NCBI RefSeq assembly: GCF_014651675.1
Contig: NZ_BMXI01000019.1
Span: 38,903-102,902 of the forward strand
DNA: 64,000 bases
Source of the DNA: Roseibacillus persicicus
GTDB taxonomy: Bacteria > Verrucomicrobiota > Verrucomicrobiia > Verrucomicrobiales > Akkermansiaceae
Direction of reading: 5' to 3'
In this document: in pieces, positions 25,644 to 34,476 of the stretch
Layout of the letters: the number at the start of each line of letters is the position of its first letter
How positions within the stretch are numbered: the first letter of the stretch is position 1
Program-made: the position numbers and the translations under genes
The notes under the pieces: model-generated
The model's input: only the letters and a program-made list of their open reading frames with translations
Databases searched by the model: none
Told to the model about the DNA's origin: nothing

Positions 25644-26246
25644 ATGTGCAATGCTTACGATATCGGAGGACAGACGGGGAGCTTTCCCAGCGCGCTGAAG
25701 GCTCAAGCGGTGCGCGAATTGGAAGAGATGAAGTCGGTCCTTCTCATTCGGCGAACAGATTCAGCCCCTGTGTTACTTTCGGATGGTCAGCTCACCAGGA
25801 TGAGCTGGGGGTTCCGTCGCCCGGGCTTGGGTGTGGTGAACAATTCGCGCTCTGACAAATTGGAGGGGCCGATGTGGCGGGAGTCCTTTGAGAAAAGACG
25901 TTGTCTGATTCCCGTTGCGGGGTATTTCGAATGGACTGGACCGAAGGGAAGCAAGAAGACGTTTCGCTTCCGGAGGAGCGACGGAGAGTTGTTCTGGATG
26001 GCTGGCCTATGGGAGGAGTCCCCGGAGTATGGCCGGTGTTTCTCCATGATCACAACCGAGGCCAATCAAATGGTTGCTCCGATCCATCATCGAATGCCCG
26101 CGCTACTGGAAACAGGTGAGTGGGAGTCGTACTTGGATGGAAAGCTTGGCAAGTTCGCGCCGAATCCGCTGTCGATTGATTATGAGCCCTGCGCCAATCC
26201 CTTGATTCAAAATCCGCCTGCCGGCACACAGCTGGACCTGTTTTAG
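25644..26246 (+). CDS. SRAP-family protein (HMCES/YedK), abasic-site DNA-protein crosslinker
   Basis: 200 residues. The start is fixed by the family: the ATG at 25644 gives MCNAYDI, so removal of Met exposes the catalytic Cys2, and AGGGG lies about 9 nt upstream. Other SRAP marks are NNSRSDKL (the 'N.R.E' region), RRCLIPVAGYFEW and the HHRMP motif with its catalytic His. The protein forms a thiazolidine crosslink with abasic sites in single-stranded DNA and protects them. Longer upstream starts would bury Cys2 and are rejected. Confidence 0.93.
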   Translation: MCNAYDIGGQTGSFPSALKAQAVRELEEMKSVLLIRRTDSAPVLLSDGQLTRMSWGFRRPGLGVVNNSRSDKLEGPMWRESFEKRRCLIPVAGYFEWTGPKGSKKTFRFRRSDGELFWMAGLWEESPEYGRCFSMITTEANQMVAPIHHRMPALLETGEWESYLDGKLGKFAPNPLSIDYEPCANPLIQNPPAGTQLDLF

Positions 26247-26283
26247 AAGGCTGAGATGGCGGGTCGGATCACAGGGTTGATCC

Positions 26284-27387
26284 TTACTGCCCCATTGGCG
26301 GTGGTAGAGTGAGGGTGAATTGCAAATTCGAGCCAGTGGCCCAAGCTGAGGCGGGATCGCCTGCGGTACGGGCGAGGTAAGGGGAGACGGTCCAAGCTTT
26401 AACTGTTTTTCCGTCCGGTAGAAATTCCAGAAGGCGTACCCAGCCTTCTCCCCCGCGGGGAGCCCATTGGGCGTTGAAGAGCATTTGATGAACCTTGCGT
26501 CCGTCGGGATAGTTGTCACTCCGGTGGGTGGCGGCTAGTTCACGAACCATTTCGACTTCGTCGGAATGGGAGTCGACCTTTCGGAAGGCTTTGTAGTGAC
26601 CATTAAAGACGAATTCGAAGTTGGAATGCTTCGAGACCAGCGCTTCCCAAAGTTCTTCGCCGCAGTGCACGTTCCCTTCTTTGGCGATACCGTATGAATA
26701 GGGACTGTTTTTCGTCGTCGGGGTGGTGTGGCGGGGGCGCTGGTCTTCACTGAACAAGGTGGACTCCTGGTCGATGAACTCGTGGGTGAGGAGGATAAAG
26801 GACTGGTCGCGATGCTGGCTTGCAACCTGATTGGCCCAGGCTACGACCTCTTTGCGAGGACCGAATTCGAGGGAAAAGATGAGGTAGTCGCGGTCGCCGT
26901 GCTGAAAGTGGTAGTAGGCGTTTTCAAGTCTTCCCTCCTCGAATGAGCCCCCAAAGATTTCCTCGTTGAGCGGATTGTCGCGGAGAGAAAAGTAGTCGTT
27001 GAGCAGGGTGCTGCGGTCCGATGAATTTTTTCCCAAGTCGTGATTACCCACGGCGAGAATATAGGGCATTTTCCCATCGAACAGAGAGAGGCTGGACTTG
27101 GCGCGCTTCCACTGGTCCTCATCATTCGCGTCGACGATGTCTCCGACGTGGAGAGCGAGCCGAATGTTGTAGGTTTGTTGGTTGTCGGTGAGCCACTTCG
27201 TGAGTTCGGTGAAGAGTTTGGCGTCTTCGCGGTCACGGACATAGTACTGGGTGTCGGGGATGATTGCGATGGTCCAGGATTTTTCCGAAGGCCGCGAGGG
27301 GGCGTCGGTTTTGGCGAGGACCTGGCCTGGCGAAGGGAGGAGCGAGGTGGCGAAGAGAAGCGAAAAAACTAAGAGGCGGGGCATCAT
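26284..27387 (-). CDS. Exported calcineurin-like metallophosphoesterase
   Basis: 367 residues from ATG 27387 (a second ATG follows at once, and an ATG 10 codons upstream is possible). MMPRLLVFSLLFATSLLPSPGQVLA is a signal peptide. The metallophosphoesterase metal motifs are in order: IPDTQYY (D-x-Q variant of DxH), LHVGDIVD (GDxxD), AVGNHD (GNHD), LLTHEFID and FNGHYK (GH-type). The D-T-Q start is typical of the branch found in secreted phosphodiesterases of PVC bacteria. Substrate unknown. Confidence 0.87.
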   Translation of the reverse strand: MMPRLLVFSLLFATSLLPSPGQVLAKTDAPSRPSEKSWTIAIIPDTQYYVRDREDAKLFTELTKWLTDNQQTYNIRLALHVGDIVDANDEDQWKRAKSSLSLFDGKMPYILAVGNHDLGKNSSDRSTLLNDYFSLRDNPLNEEIFGGSFEEGRLENAYYHFQHGDRDYLIFSLEFGPRKEVVAWANQVASQHRDQSFILLTHEFIDQESTLFSEDQRPRHTTPTTKNSPYSYGIAKEGNVHCGEELWEALVSKHSNFEFVFNGHYKAFRKVDSHSDEVEMVRELAATHRSDNYPDGRKVHQMLFNAQWAPRGGEGWVRLLEFLPDGKTVKAWTVSPYLARTAGDPASAWATGSNLQFTLTLPPPMGQ

Positions 27388-27473
27388 GGGAAGGGCAAGA
27401 ACCCGATGATCCGACATGCCTTGGACCCCGTCAAAGACCCGAACGGGGGGGAGGTTCCCCGAGGGGTAGGGTG

Positions 27474-27508
27474 AAAAAAAGAAAAGACTTATGATTCCTC
27501 ATAAGTCT
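27474..27508 (-). terminator. Rho-independent terminator after tRNA-Leu
   Basis: On the minus strand, AGACTTATGA and TCATAAGTCT pair perfectly (10 bp) around GGAA and are followed by TTTTC and a run of T. It starts 12 bp after the tRNA CCA end, so it terminates the tRNA transcript. Confidence 0.9.
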
Positions 27509-27520
27509 CTCAAAAAAAGA

Positions 27521-27611
<91 letters not shown>

Positions 27612-27686
27612 TGCGAGCGGCGACTCTTAGGGGTAGAGGAGGAGGGATGCAAGAAAATCTTGAAAAGAAATGGCAGGAAATTTTCG

Positions 27687-28988
27687 TCAGTGGGATTCTT
27701 CCGGTTTTATCGTCGGATCCGAGAGGATGAGTTTGCGAACCAGAGGCCCGAGAGTCAGGCCCTGAACGGCGATCGAGAAGATGACCACCACGTAGGTCAT
27801 GACGAGGAAGAGTTCGCGGAAATCAGAATCCTTGGGGAGGCCGAGAGCGAGGGCGACCGAGATTCCACCCCTAATCCCGCCCCAAGTGAGGACGCGAATG
27901 ACCCCGGGAGAGAAATTGCGTTTGCGCTTGAGAAGGGTGACGGGAAGCCAGACCGCAAGGAAACGCGCACTCAGGCCAATCACGATGGCGACGAGGCCGG
28001 CGGTGACCGCTGGACCGCTGAGCTTCAAGACGAAGAGTTCGAGACCGATGAGAAGGAAAAGGACGGCATTGAGAATCTCGTCGATGAGCTCCCAGAACTT
28101 GTCGAGATGGACGCGTGTGGTGTCGCTCATCGCCAGGAGTCGCCCATGGTTGCCAATCATGAGACCGGCGACGACCATGGCCAAGGGGCCGGAGATGTGC
28201 ATGCCACCGGCAGCCCGATAGCCGCCGGCGACCAGAGCGAGTGTAATGAGCACTTCAACCTGATAGTTGTCGATGGAACGGAGGAGAAAGTAACCCGCCA
28301 GACCCAGCACACCACCCCACAGGATGCCGCCGCCCGCTTCCCACAGGAAGAGCTTGGCGATGCCCATCGCGCCACTGTCGCCATGACTGCCATGGGCGTC
28401 CCCGTGGTCCCCTCCCGAAGCCACCGCCAAGCCGACGAGGGCCAGGTAGACGACGACGCCAACCCCATCATTGAACAGGCTTTCTCCCGTGATTTTGGTT
28501 TCCAATGACTTGGGGACCTTGGCCTTTTTTAAGATACCCAGAACCGCTACCGGATCAGTAGGGGAGACGATGGAGCCAAAGACCAGGCACCAGATGAAGG
28601 GCACTTCTTTCCCAAAGAGAGGAAAGAGGTAGTAGAAGGCACCTCCTACCATAAAGGTTGAAAGCACAACGCCGAGGCTGGCGAGAATGGCGACCAGTCT
28701 CTTCTGGTCCCTCAGGTCGTTGAGATTGACGTGAAGGGCACCGGCGAAGAGGAGGAAGCTTAGCATTCCGTCCATCAGAGTTGTGTCGAAATCGATCCCT
28801 TCCACAAAGTGGTCAACGGCCGAGGAGACCACTGGAATGAAGTCCCCCAGAAGAATGAGCAGGATGCTGAAGAAGAGGCCGATTAGCATGATGCCAATCG
28901 CCGTGGGGAGCTTGATAAAGCGATAGTTGAGATAGGCGAAGACCGCCGCGAGGGTCAGCAGGATGGCCGAGGCATCAAGTAGATTCAT
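27687..28988 (-). CDS. CPA1-family Na+/H+ antiporter (NhaP-like)
   Basis: 433 residues with about 12-13 hydrophobic helices. The transport site motifs are present: SPTDPVAVLG (unwound helix with Thr-Asp), GESLFNDGVGVVVYLAL (the ND pair typical of electroneutral CPA1 exchangers) and the glycine-rich GGIRGGISVALAL helix. A histidine/glycine/aspartate-rich loop near residues 200-216 (GGDHGDAHGSHGD) lies between helices and could bind metal or sense pH; its function is inferred. The protein exchanges Na+ (or K+) for H+ across the inner membrane. Confidence 0.9.
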   Translation of the reverse strand: MNLLDASAILLTLAAVFAYLNYRFIKLPTAIGIMLIGLFFSILLILLGDFIPVVSSAVDHFVEGIDFDTTLMDGMLSFLLFAGALHVNLNDLRDQKRLVAILASLGVVLSTFMVGGAFYYLFPLFGKEVPFIWCLVFGSIVSPTDPVAVLGILKKAKVPKSLETKITGESLFNDGVGVVVYLALVGLAVASGGDHGDAHGSHGDSGAMGIAKLFLWEAGGGILWGGVLGLAGYFLLRSIDNYQVEVLITLALVAGGYRAAGGMHISGPLAMVVAGLMIGNHGRLLAMSDTTRVHLDKFWELIDEILNAVLFLLIGLELFVLKLSGPAVTAGLVAIVIGLSARFLAVWLPVTLLKRKRNFSPGVIRVLTWGGIRGGISVALALGLPKDSDFRELFLVMTYVVVIFSIAVQGLTLGPLVRKLILSDPTIKPEESH

Positions 28989-29052
28989 CTGCTGGCGAGC
29001 CTAAGGGGCTGCCGGCTGAATCCCAAGTCTGAATCTTTCTTCCCGTGGGCTG

Positions 29053-29499
29053 TTAGGCCGCATTGGAGCCAAAGCGGGCGGCGACCGAAGGTCTGAGCAA
29101 AACAATGAAGGTGAAGACCCCCAAAACGGTGCCGATGGGCATGTTGAGGCAGTTGATGCCAGCCAGGATGAAAAGAAAGATGCGGTTGCGAGAAGTCTTC
29201 AGAAAGCGCGCGGCCAGAATGTTCATCACCACCAGCCCAATCACGATGAGACCGATGAGCACATAGAATCCCCGTATCCAACCCATGAGCTCAGCCGGTG
29301 GCGGGGAAGAGCTGCCAGAGGAGAACTCTGGGCTGTTGAACATAGTGTTCACGACCAGAAAGTGGCCAATTAGAAAAAGAAGGTAGAGTCCCATCAGCCC
29401 CGCATTGACGTAGTGGAAGATGCTCAGGAGATTGAGGTGTTCCGCGTCTTTGTCCGCTTGTTGAGCGGGGTTGATTTGGTAGGGCGGTGGCTGTTGCAT
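29053..29499 (-). CDS. Small polytopic membrane protein, hypothetical
   Basis: 148 residues. A Pro/Gln-rich cytosolic start (MQQPPPYQINPAQQADKDAEHLNLLSIF, split here) precedes about four hydrophobic segments, near 28-50, 70-95, 100-122 and 122-140. Similar proteins with the 'HLNLLSIFHYV.aGl' opening are frequent in Verrucomicrobiota, but I know no function. It lies between, and on the same strand as, the antiporter and a 446-residue conserved gene, with 13 bp to the latter. Confidence 0.65.
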   Translation of the reverse strand: MQQPPPYQINPAQQADKDAEHLNLLSIFHYVNAGLMGLYLLFLIGHFLVVNTMFNSPEFSSGSSSPPPAELMGWIRGFYVLIGLIVIGLVVMNILAARFLKTSRNRIFLFILAGINCLNMPIGTVLGVFTFIVLLRPSVAARFGSNAA

Positions 29500-29512
29500 T
29501 GAATGGGAGGCG

Positions 29513-30853
29513 TTAATTTTTCGCGAGAGCCTCTTTGGGAACCAGGTCTTGCCAAGCGGGGTTGCCCTGTTCCTTCAGGAGTTGGAGATCGCGTGGAGTC
29601 CAGTCGAGAAGCACCGGATCGCCGCAAGGGAGGTCCACCACATAGCCGTTTTCCCAAAGAAATTGGTAGAAGGAGCGGAATCGCTCGGGGCTGCGGAAGG
29701 TTTCGGCGGTGACGAGGTCGCCGGTCTTCCGGTTTTTCCAAGGGGAAACCAAGAGGCGGACATGATCCTTGAAGAGCCTTCCGAAGGATTCGAGGATACC
29801 GCCGTCGAGGTGGCGCGACCACTTCTCCTTAAAGAGCTCATTGAGCAGCCCGATGGAGAGAATCACGCCTATCGGTTCGGAGGTGTATCTGCGCAGGACG
29901 GCCACAATCCGGTAAAATTCCGCGCAGCGCGAAATGACCACCGTCTTTCCCAATGCTTGCAGGGCATCCACGCGGTCCAGGAAGTTGACGTAGTCAATGG
30001 TTTCGCCCCGGAGAAGGTTGTTCATGGAGATCTCGCACACCTCGATGGGATCCTCCCCGGTGATGTGGAGCTTCCGCCCTTGCTCCAGCATGTCGAGGTG
30101 AAGCTTCGTGACGGGGTTGAAGGAGCCTCTGAGAAGTAGCACGGGGCGCTTGTAGAGAACCTCGGCCGGTTGCACCACTTCGCCATCGGGCATGAACATG
30201 GCGGTGTCTGTGAGCCCACCGGTGACGAGTTGCAGTGCGCAAATGCGGTTGTCGATGAATTGAAAGGGCTCGCCCCGGAACTTGAGCATATCAATCTCGA
30301 CCCGCCCGGGAGCCAGATTGTCGATGAGGTGGCGAATGAACTCCTCCAAATGGTCGCGGTAATAGAAGGCCGAGTGGATTAGGTTGAGACCCACGATGCC
30401 GAGAGCCTCCATTTGGTCCACGTTCTCTTCATCGAGGAGACGGACGTGGATGAGGATGTCTCCAGCAGGTCCACCGGGCTTGGTCTGCATCCGCAGGCCC
30501 ATCCAGCCATGGCACTCCGCGGTGTCGCGGTAGCCTCTCGCCCGGACGGTATTGCAATAGGAGAAAAAAGTGGAGTTGGCACCTCGCGCGGGGGACAAGC
30601 GTTCGGTGAGAGTGTTGTATTCGTGGTCCAACATCGCTTTCACCCGTTGTCGGGAGACGTAGCGACCAGATTTGCCGTAGATGGCGTCGCTCATCGTCAT
30701 ATCATAAGCTGAGATCGACTTGGCCACTGTGCCGGCCGAGGCAGACGCGCGGAAGAACCAGTTGGCGACTTCTTGCCCAGCCCCAATTTCGGCGAAGACA
30801 CCGTAGATGGAGGGATCAAGATTGAGTTGGAGAGCTTTGTCCAGGGAGGTCAT
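29513..30853 (-). CDS. Conserved protein with a nucleotidylyltransferase-like motif
   Basis: 446 residues, cytosolic, without signal or membrane segments. It belongs to a conserved family known to me from Bacteroidetes-type genomes (opening 'LQLNLD.SIYG.FAEIGAGQEVA.wFFr', then 'GGLTD...MF.PDG'). Members are often mislabelled as TonB-dependent receptor or nicotinate-nucleotide adenylyltransferase. Residues 243-252 read GSFNPVTKLH, close to the GxFxPxTxxH nucleotide-binding turn of the NMNAT/cytidylyltransferase fold. The C-terminal half may therefore be a degenerate nucleotidylyltransferase. The N-terminal 240 residues match nothing I can name. It sits 27 bp downstream of the zinc-ribbon membrane protein gene, so it is likely in the same operon as the PBP. 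Confidence 0.7.
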   Translation of the reverse strand: MTSLDKALQLNLDPSIYGVFAEIGAGQEVANWFFRASASAGTVAKSISAYDMTMSDAIYGKSGRYVSRQRVKAMLDHEYNTLTERLSPARGANSTFFSYCNTVRARGYRDTAECHGWMGLRMQTKPGGPAGDILIHVRLLDEENVDQMEALGIVGLNLIHSAFYYRDHLEEFIRHLIDNLAPGRVEIDMLKFRGEPFQFIDNRICALQLVTGGLTDTAMFMPDGEVVQPAEVLYKRPVLLLRGSFNPVTKLHLDMLEQGRKLHITGEDPIEVCEISMNNLLRGETIDYVNFLDRVDALQALGKTVVISRCAEFYRIVAVLRRYTSEPIGVILSIGLLNELFKEKWSRHLDGGILESFGRLFKDHVRLLVSPWKNRKTGDLVTAETFRSPERFRSFYQFLWENGYVVDLPCGDPVLLDWTPRDLQLLKEQGNPAWQDLVPKEALAKN

Positions 30854-30880
30854 GGAAGAGAAAGTTTGTAGGGAAAGGGA

Positions 30881-31984
30881 CTAGAGGCCGAGCACCCAGC
30901 CGGATTGAATCAGGTCGGTAATGAGGACTTGATTCTTGGCGACCACGTTGTCGGGGTAGCGGATCTTCGCTACGAAAGTCTGCCGGCCTGCGCCAATTCG
31001 GGGGAGTTGTTCCTTGAGGGGGGAGTCAATCGGGAGATAGCCAAAAAGCACCGGGTCGTCGGCTGAGCGTTCGAGCTGATAGCACAGCCACTTGCTGTCA
31101 TCGCGAAATTCAAAGTTGAAGTAGAAAGCGCGGCTGGCGGTCAGGCGCACGACGGTTGGTTTCTTGATTCTTTCGTCTACGAAGGTTTCCCAGGGGATTT
31201 CGCAATATCCAACCCAGCTTTCCCAGTCGACGAGGGGGCCTTTGTCCGTGATTTCCACCGCAATGGGCTTGGTGATATAGTTTTCCAGAATCACATCGAA
31301 ACTGGTGAACCGTTTGGCCACTTGGGCCGTCCCATCGTCGTTGATTCTGCGGAATTTTTCCGGCTCGAAGGGCTTTTGCGCGTAGTAGGCGGTCACGAGC
31401 GGCATCACCCGATCCGCGTCACGAATGAGAGGGGCGAAGTCTTCGATTTTTTCACAAGATAAGAAATTGCGAGCCGCTTCCCGGGCGTTCTCGAGGTCGG
31501 CGGAGTTGACCTGTAGGAGCTTGTTCGAACTGCCCGACTGTGCTGAGGCGGTGATTCCATCCGAAGGTTTTCCCTGAAATTTTTCGGCCTTGAAGACCTT
31601 TTCGCCGGAGGGTGATGGAGCTTTGGATGCCCCTCGGTTTTGCAGAATGAAAAAGATTCCGACTGCTACCAGGATCGAGAAGATAAAGAAAGAGGCCAAC
31701 AGCAAGCCGCCCGAGCCAGAGTTGTTCTCTTCGGTATTCTGCTTCCGCGAATCCCAATCCTCTTCTTTTGGGCGCGCTCTGGGAGTTCTCTCCAAGGGCT
31801 CAATGACGCGCGGCTCTTCTTTGACTTCACGGTGGGGGAGCAAACTCGGCGTGTCGCAGAGGGGGCACTCGACCTTGCCCTCCCGATCGGTTGGGGCGCG
31901 AAATAACCCGCGGCAGGCGGGACACATGAAGGGAGCCCATTCTCCTCTGGAGGAGAGACCGGTGCGCGCGTTTTGCTCGTTCAT
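30881..31984 (-). CDS. Zinc-ribbon, single-pass membrane protein of unknown function
   Basis: 367 residues. The ATG at 31984 overlaps the stop of the PBP gene as TGATG, indicating coupled translation; a GTG one codon earlier is the alternative. An N-terminal zinc ribbon has the pairs CPAC and CPLC (within about the first 50 residues). A charged linker follows, then one membrane helix (about 95-115, LLLASFFIFSILVAVGIFFIL). The extracytoplasmic domain of about 210 residues has no family I recognise (ends 'LITDLIQSGWVLGL'). Coupling to a class A PBP suggests an envelope role, but that is inference. Confidence 0.7.
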   Translation of the reverse strand: MNEQNARTGLSSRGEWAPFMCPACRGLFRAPTDREGKVECPLCDTPSLLPHREVKEEPRVIEPLERTPRARPKEEDWDSRKQNTEENNSGSGGLLLASFFIFSILVAVGIFFILQNRGASKAPSPSGEKVFKAEKFQGKPSDGITASAQSGSSNKLLQVNSADLENAREAARNFLSCEKIEDFAPLIRDADRVMPLVTAYYAQKPFEPEKFRRINDDGTAQVAKRFTSFDVILENYITKPIAVEITDKGPLVDWESWVGYCEIPWETFVDERIKKPTVVRLTASRAFYFNFEFRDDSKWLCYQLERSADDPVLFGYLPIDSPLKEQLPRIGAGRQTFVAKIRYPDNVVAKNQVLITDLIQSGWVLGL

Positions 31985-34467
31985 CACTCGTCGGAAATTT
32001 GGATGCGCGGCGGTGGGCGCAATCGGATGGTCGCCTCCCGTTCGCCGCGTCTTGTTTCTTTGGCGACGAAGCCCATACTTTCTTGCCCGGGGCCTTCACT
32101 GGCTTCCCCTTCCTCATCCGAATCTTCTTTTTCCACTGACGTCGGGACCTTGGCGTCGTAGGGGTCGTCTCCCAAAAGCGCGGTCGCCAGCACCGGGATT
32201 GGAGAGACCGAGAGCCGGCGTTGGCGCAGCTCTTCGGTATCGGGAGCAAACTCGCCGGAGGGTGTCACGCCGCCTTCGCCATGCACGGGGCAAAGGCCGA
32301 CCTCCGCCTCGCCTACCCGGAGGTATTCGGGATACGAAGTCGAAGCCAGACTGACCCCTGATTCAGGATCAAAGACGCTATCATAGCAGTAGCGGGTCAC
32401 CTTGCGCCCCGAGCGCTCGCAAAGTCCCACGGCGGTGAGAGTGGGGGGCATCTTGATGCGTTGGCCGGGGAACTCGTTGGCAGCCACGTTCATGGTGCGG
32501 GCCCAAATGGGGAAGGCGAGGTCTTTGGCGAACGCGAAGTCGTAAATCGGCTTTCGCCCCTCCAAGAAGCCCACCCAGACCCCGCAGGTGACTTCGCCAT
32601 TGTAGCCAACCGACCAGGCGTCGGAGAAATTGTGATTGGTGCCGGTCTTGACGGTGGCGAACTCTGGCTCAACCAGCTGACCGGCCCGGTCAGTCAGATT
32701 CCCGTGATGGGTCGTGTCGGAGAGAATGGAGTGGATCTGGAAGGCGGTCGAAGACGAGCAGAGCTCCATGGTCTGGGACTTGGAGTTGGGGGCCCGGTAG
32801 ACGATATTGCCTTCCAAGTCCTTAATCATCTCAATGTAGTAGGGCGACTCCGGTGCATTGCCGTTGCGGGCAAAGGCGGAATACATTCGGGTGACCTGCC
32901 AGAGGGAGTTTTGTTCCCAGCCCAACAAGAGGCGGGCCAGCATCTCGCCAGACTCAATGGGGAGGCCGAATTTGTTGGCCTGCTCGGCTACAGTGGAGAT
33001 TCCGACATCGATGCCCAGGCGCACGGTGGCTGCGATTTTCGAATCTCGAAGCGCTTTGCGACAGGTGATGTCTCCCTCGCAGACGGGGTCCATGATCTCG
33101 GCTCCCCATTCACCCAGAATGCCCTCCGTGCCACCGAGAGCCACTTCCCGCAGGTCCATGTGAAAGTCCTCGACCAAGGTGGCCGGTGACCGTCCTTCTT
33201 CAAAGGCGGAGGCGTAAACGACGGGGAGGAAGGCGGTGCCGATCGGGCGGCGGCCGGACTCGATGAAATCGTATTGCGAGTGCAGATATTCGCGGCCCCC
33301 CACGTGGGCAATGACCGCGCCGCTGCTGCTGTCGACGACCATGACAGCTCCCTGGAGATATCCGGGGGAGGCTTGGCTTTCCCTATCGTGGGCGGAGAGC
33401 AACGGGTGGTCGTAGCCTTCCGTTTGTTCAATTTCCAGCAGCTGTTCACGCAGACTCTTGCGGGCGGCTTCCTGAACATTCTTGTCGATAGTGGTATAGA
33501 TGGAGAAACCACCCCGCGACATGGCATCATCGCCCACGACATCGCGGGTCAAGGCGACAACTTTTTCATAAAGGTGGGAAGTGCCTCGACGCAGAGGTCG
33601 GGGATTGGTCACCACCGGTTCCTCACAGAGTCGCTCGTATTCTTCGCGAGTGGGAATGGTGCCTTCCGCATACATGCGGGCAAAGACGTGGTTGCGATCC
33701 TTGCGGTTTCGCTCCGGGTTGCGGATGGGGTTGATGTAGAGTGGGTTCTTGATGCACGCTACCAGCGAGGCGCTTTCGGAGAGGGTCAAGTCCTCGGGCT
33801 CTTTTCCAAAAAATCCCAAAGCCGCCGCCCGCACGCCGTAGTAGCCTTTCCCGAAGTGCACCCGGTTGAGATACATCTCCAGCAGCTTGCGCTTGTTCGT
33901 CAGGCGCTCGTCGGGGGAGACATCGCCCACGTATTTTTTCTCGATTTCCAAGGCGACGAAGGACTCCACGATCTTTCGCTCGATCCCGGACTCACCTCGC
34001 TCTTCGGCTTCCTTCTGAAGGTTGAAGGCGTTCCGGGCCAGCTGCATCGTAATGGTGCTGGCACCCTGGGTAGTCTCGCGGGCCTTCACGTTTAGCCAAA
34101 CGGCTCGGGCGACCCCTTTCCAATCCACACCCTTGTGCTTCCAAAAGCGCTGATCCTCCTGTGCGAGGAGGGCATTGATGAGGACGGATGGGACCTTGTC
34201 GATGGTGACCAGGGAGCGGTTCTCCTCATATGAACGGCCGATCAGGAGGCCGTTGCGGTCAAAGATTTGACTGGGGATTTCGACATCGTCGACCTTGTCG
34301 TAGTCGTAGTTGCTGAGCGCCCGCTCGCGGTATTCCTTCAGGACCAATTGGTCGAAGAGCAGCACGGCCAGCACTCCCAGGAGCGCGCATACCAGAAAGA
34401 AAATGTAGAGACCGCGCCGCTTATAAAAGGGAGGCTTGGTCTTGCGTTGGTTTCGCTTCTTGTTCAT
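31984..34467 (-). CDS. Class A penicillin-binding protein with degenerate transpeptidase site
   Basis: 827 residues. A basic cytosolic start and one membrane anchor (about 20-42) precede a complete GT51 glycosyltransferase domain: catalytic E104 in EDQRFWKHKG, then QGASTITMQLARN and a conserved 'KRKLLEMYLNRVHFG'. The transpeptidase domain (about 315-640) keeps the scaffold, but its active site is changed. Where the family has GSxFKPF, this protein has GTAFLP (T411 for the nucleophilic Ser, L414 for the Lys). The SxN motif reads S476-K-I478, and only the KTG triad (607-609, VKTGTNHN) survives. It should still polymerise glycan strands but is unlikely to crosslink or bind penicillin normally. 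The tail after about residue 640 is charged. Confidence 0.9.
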   Translation of the reverse strand: MNKKRNQRKTKPPFYKRRGLYIFFLVCALLGVLAVLLFDQLVLKEYRERALSNYDYDKVDDVEIPSQIFDRNGLLIGRSYEENRSLVTIDKVPSVLINALLAQEDQRFWKHKGVDWKGVARAVWLNVKARETTQGASTITMQLARNAFNLQKEAEERGESGIERKIVESFVALEIEKKYVGDVSPDERLTNKRKLLEMYLNRVHFGKGYYGVRAAALGFFGKEPEDLTLSESASLVACIKNPLYINPIRNPERNRKDRNHVFARMYAEGTIPTREEYERLCEEPVVTNPRPLRRGTSHLYEKVVALTRDVVGDDAMSRGGFSIYTTIDKNVQEAARKSLREQLLEIEQTEGYDHPLLSAHDRESQASPGYLQGAVMVVDSSSGAVIAHVGGREYLHSQYDFIESGRRPIGTAFLPVVYASAFEEGRSPATLVEDFHMDLREVALGGTEGILGEWGAEIMDPVCEGDITCRKALRDSKIAATVRLGIDVGISTVAEQANKFGLPIESGEMLARLLLGWEQNSLWQVTRMYSAFARNGNAPESPYYIEMIKDLEGNIVYRAPNSKSQTMELCSSSTAFQIHSILSDTTHHGNLTDRAGQLVEPEFATVKTGTNHNFSDAWSVGYNGEVTCGVWVGFLEGRKPIYDFAFAKDLAFPIWARTMNVAANEFPGQRIKMPPTLTAVGLCERSGRKVTRYCYDSVFDPESGVSLASTSYPEYLRVGEAEVGLCPVHGEGGVTPSGEFAPDTEELRQRRLSVSPIPVLATALLGDDPYDAKVPTSVEKEDSDEEGEASEGPGQESMGFVAKETRRGEREATIRLRPPPRIQISDE

Positions 34468-34476
34468 GAGAAAGGA

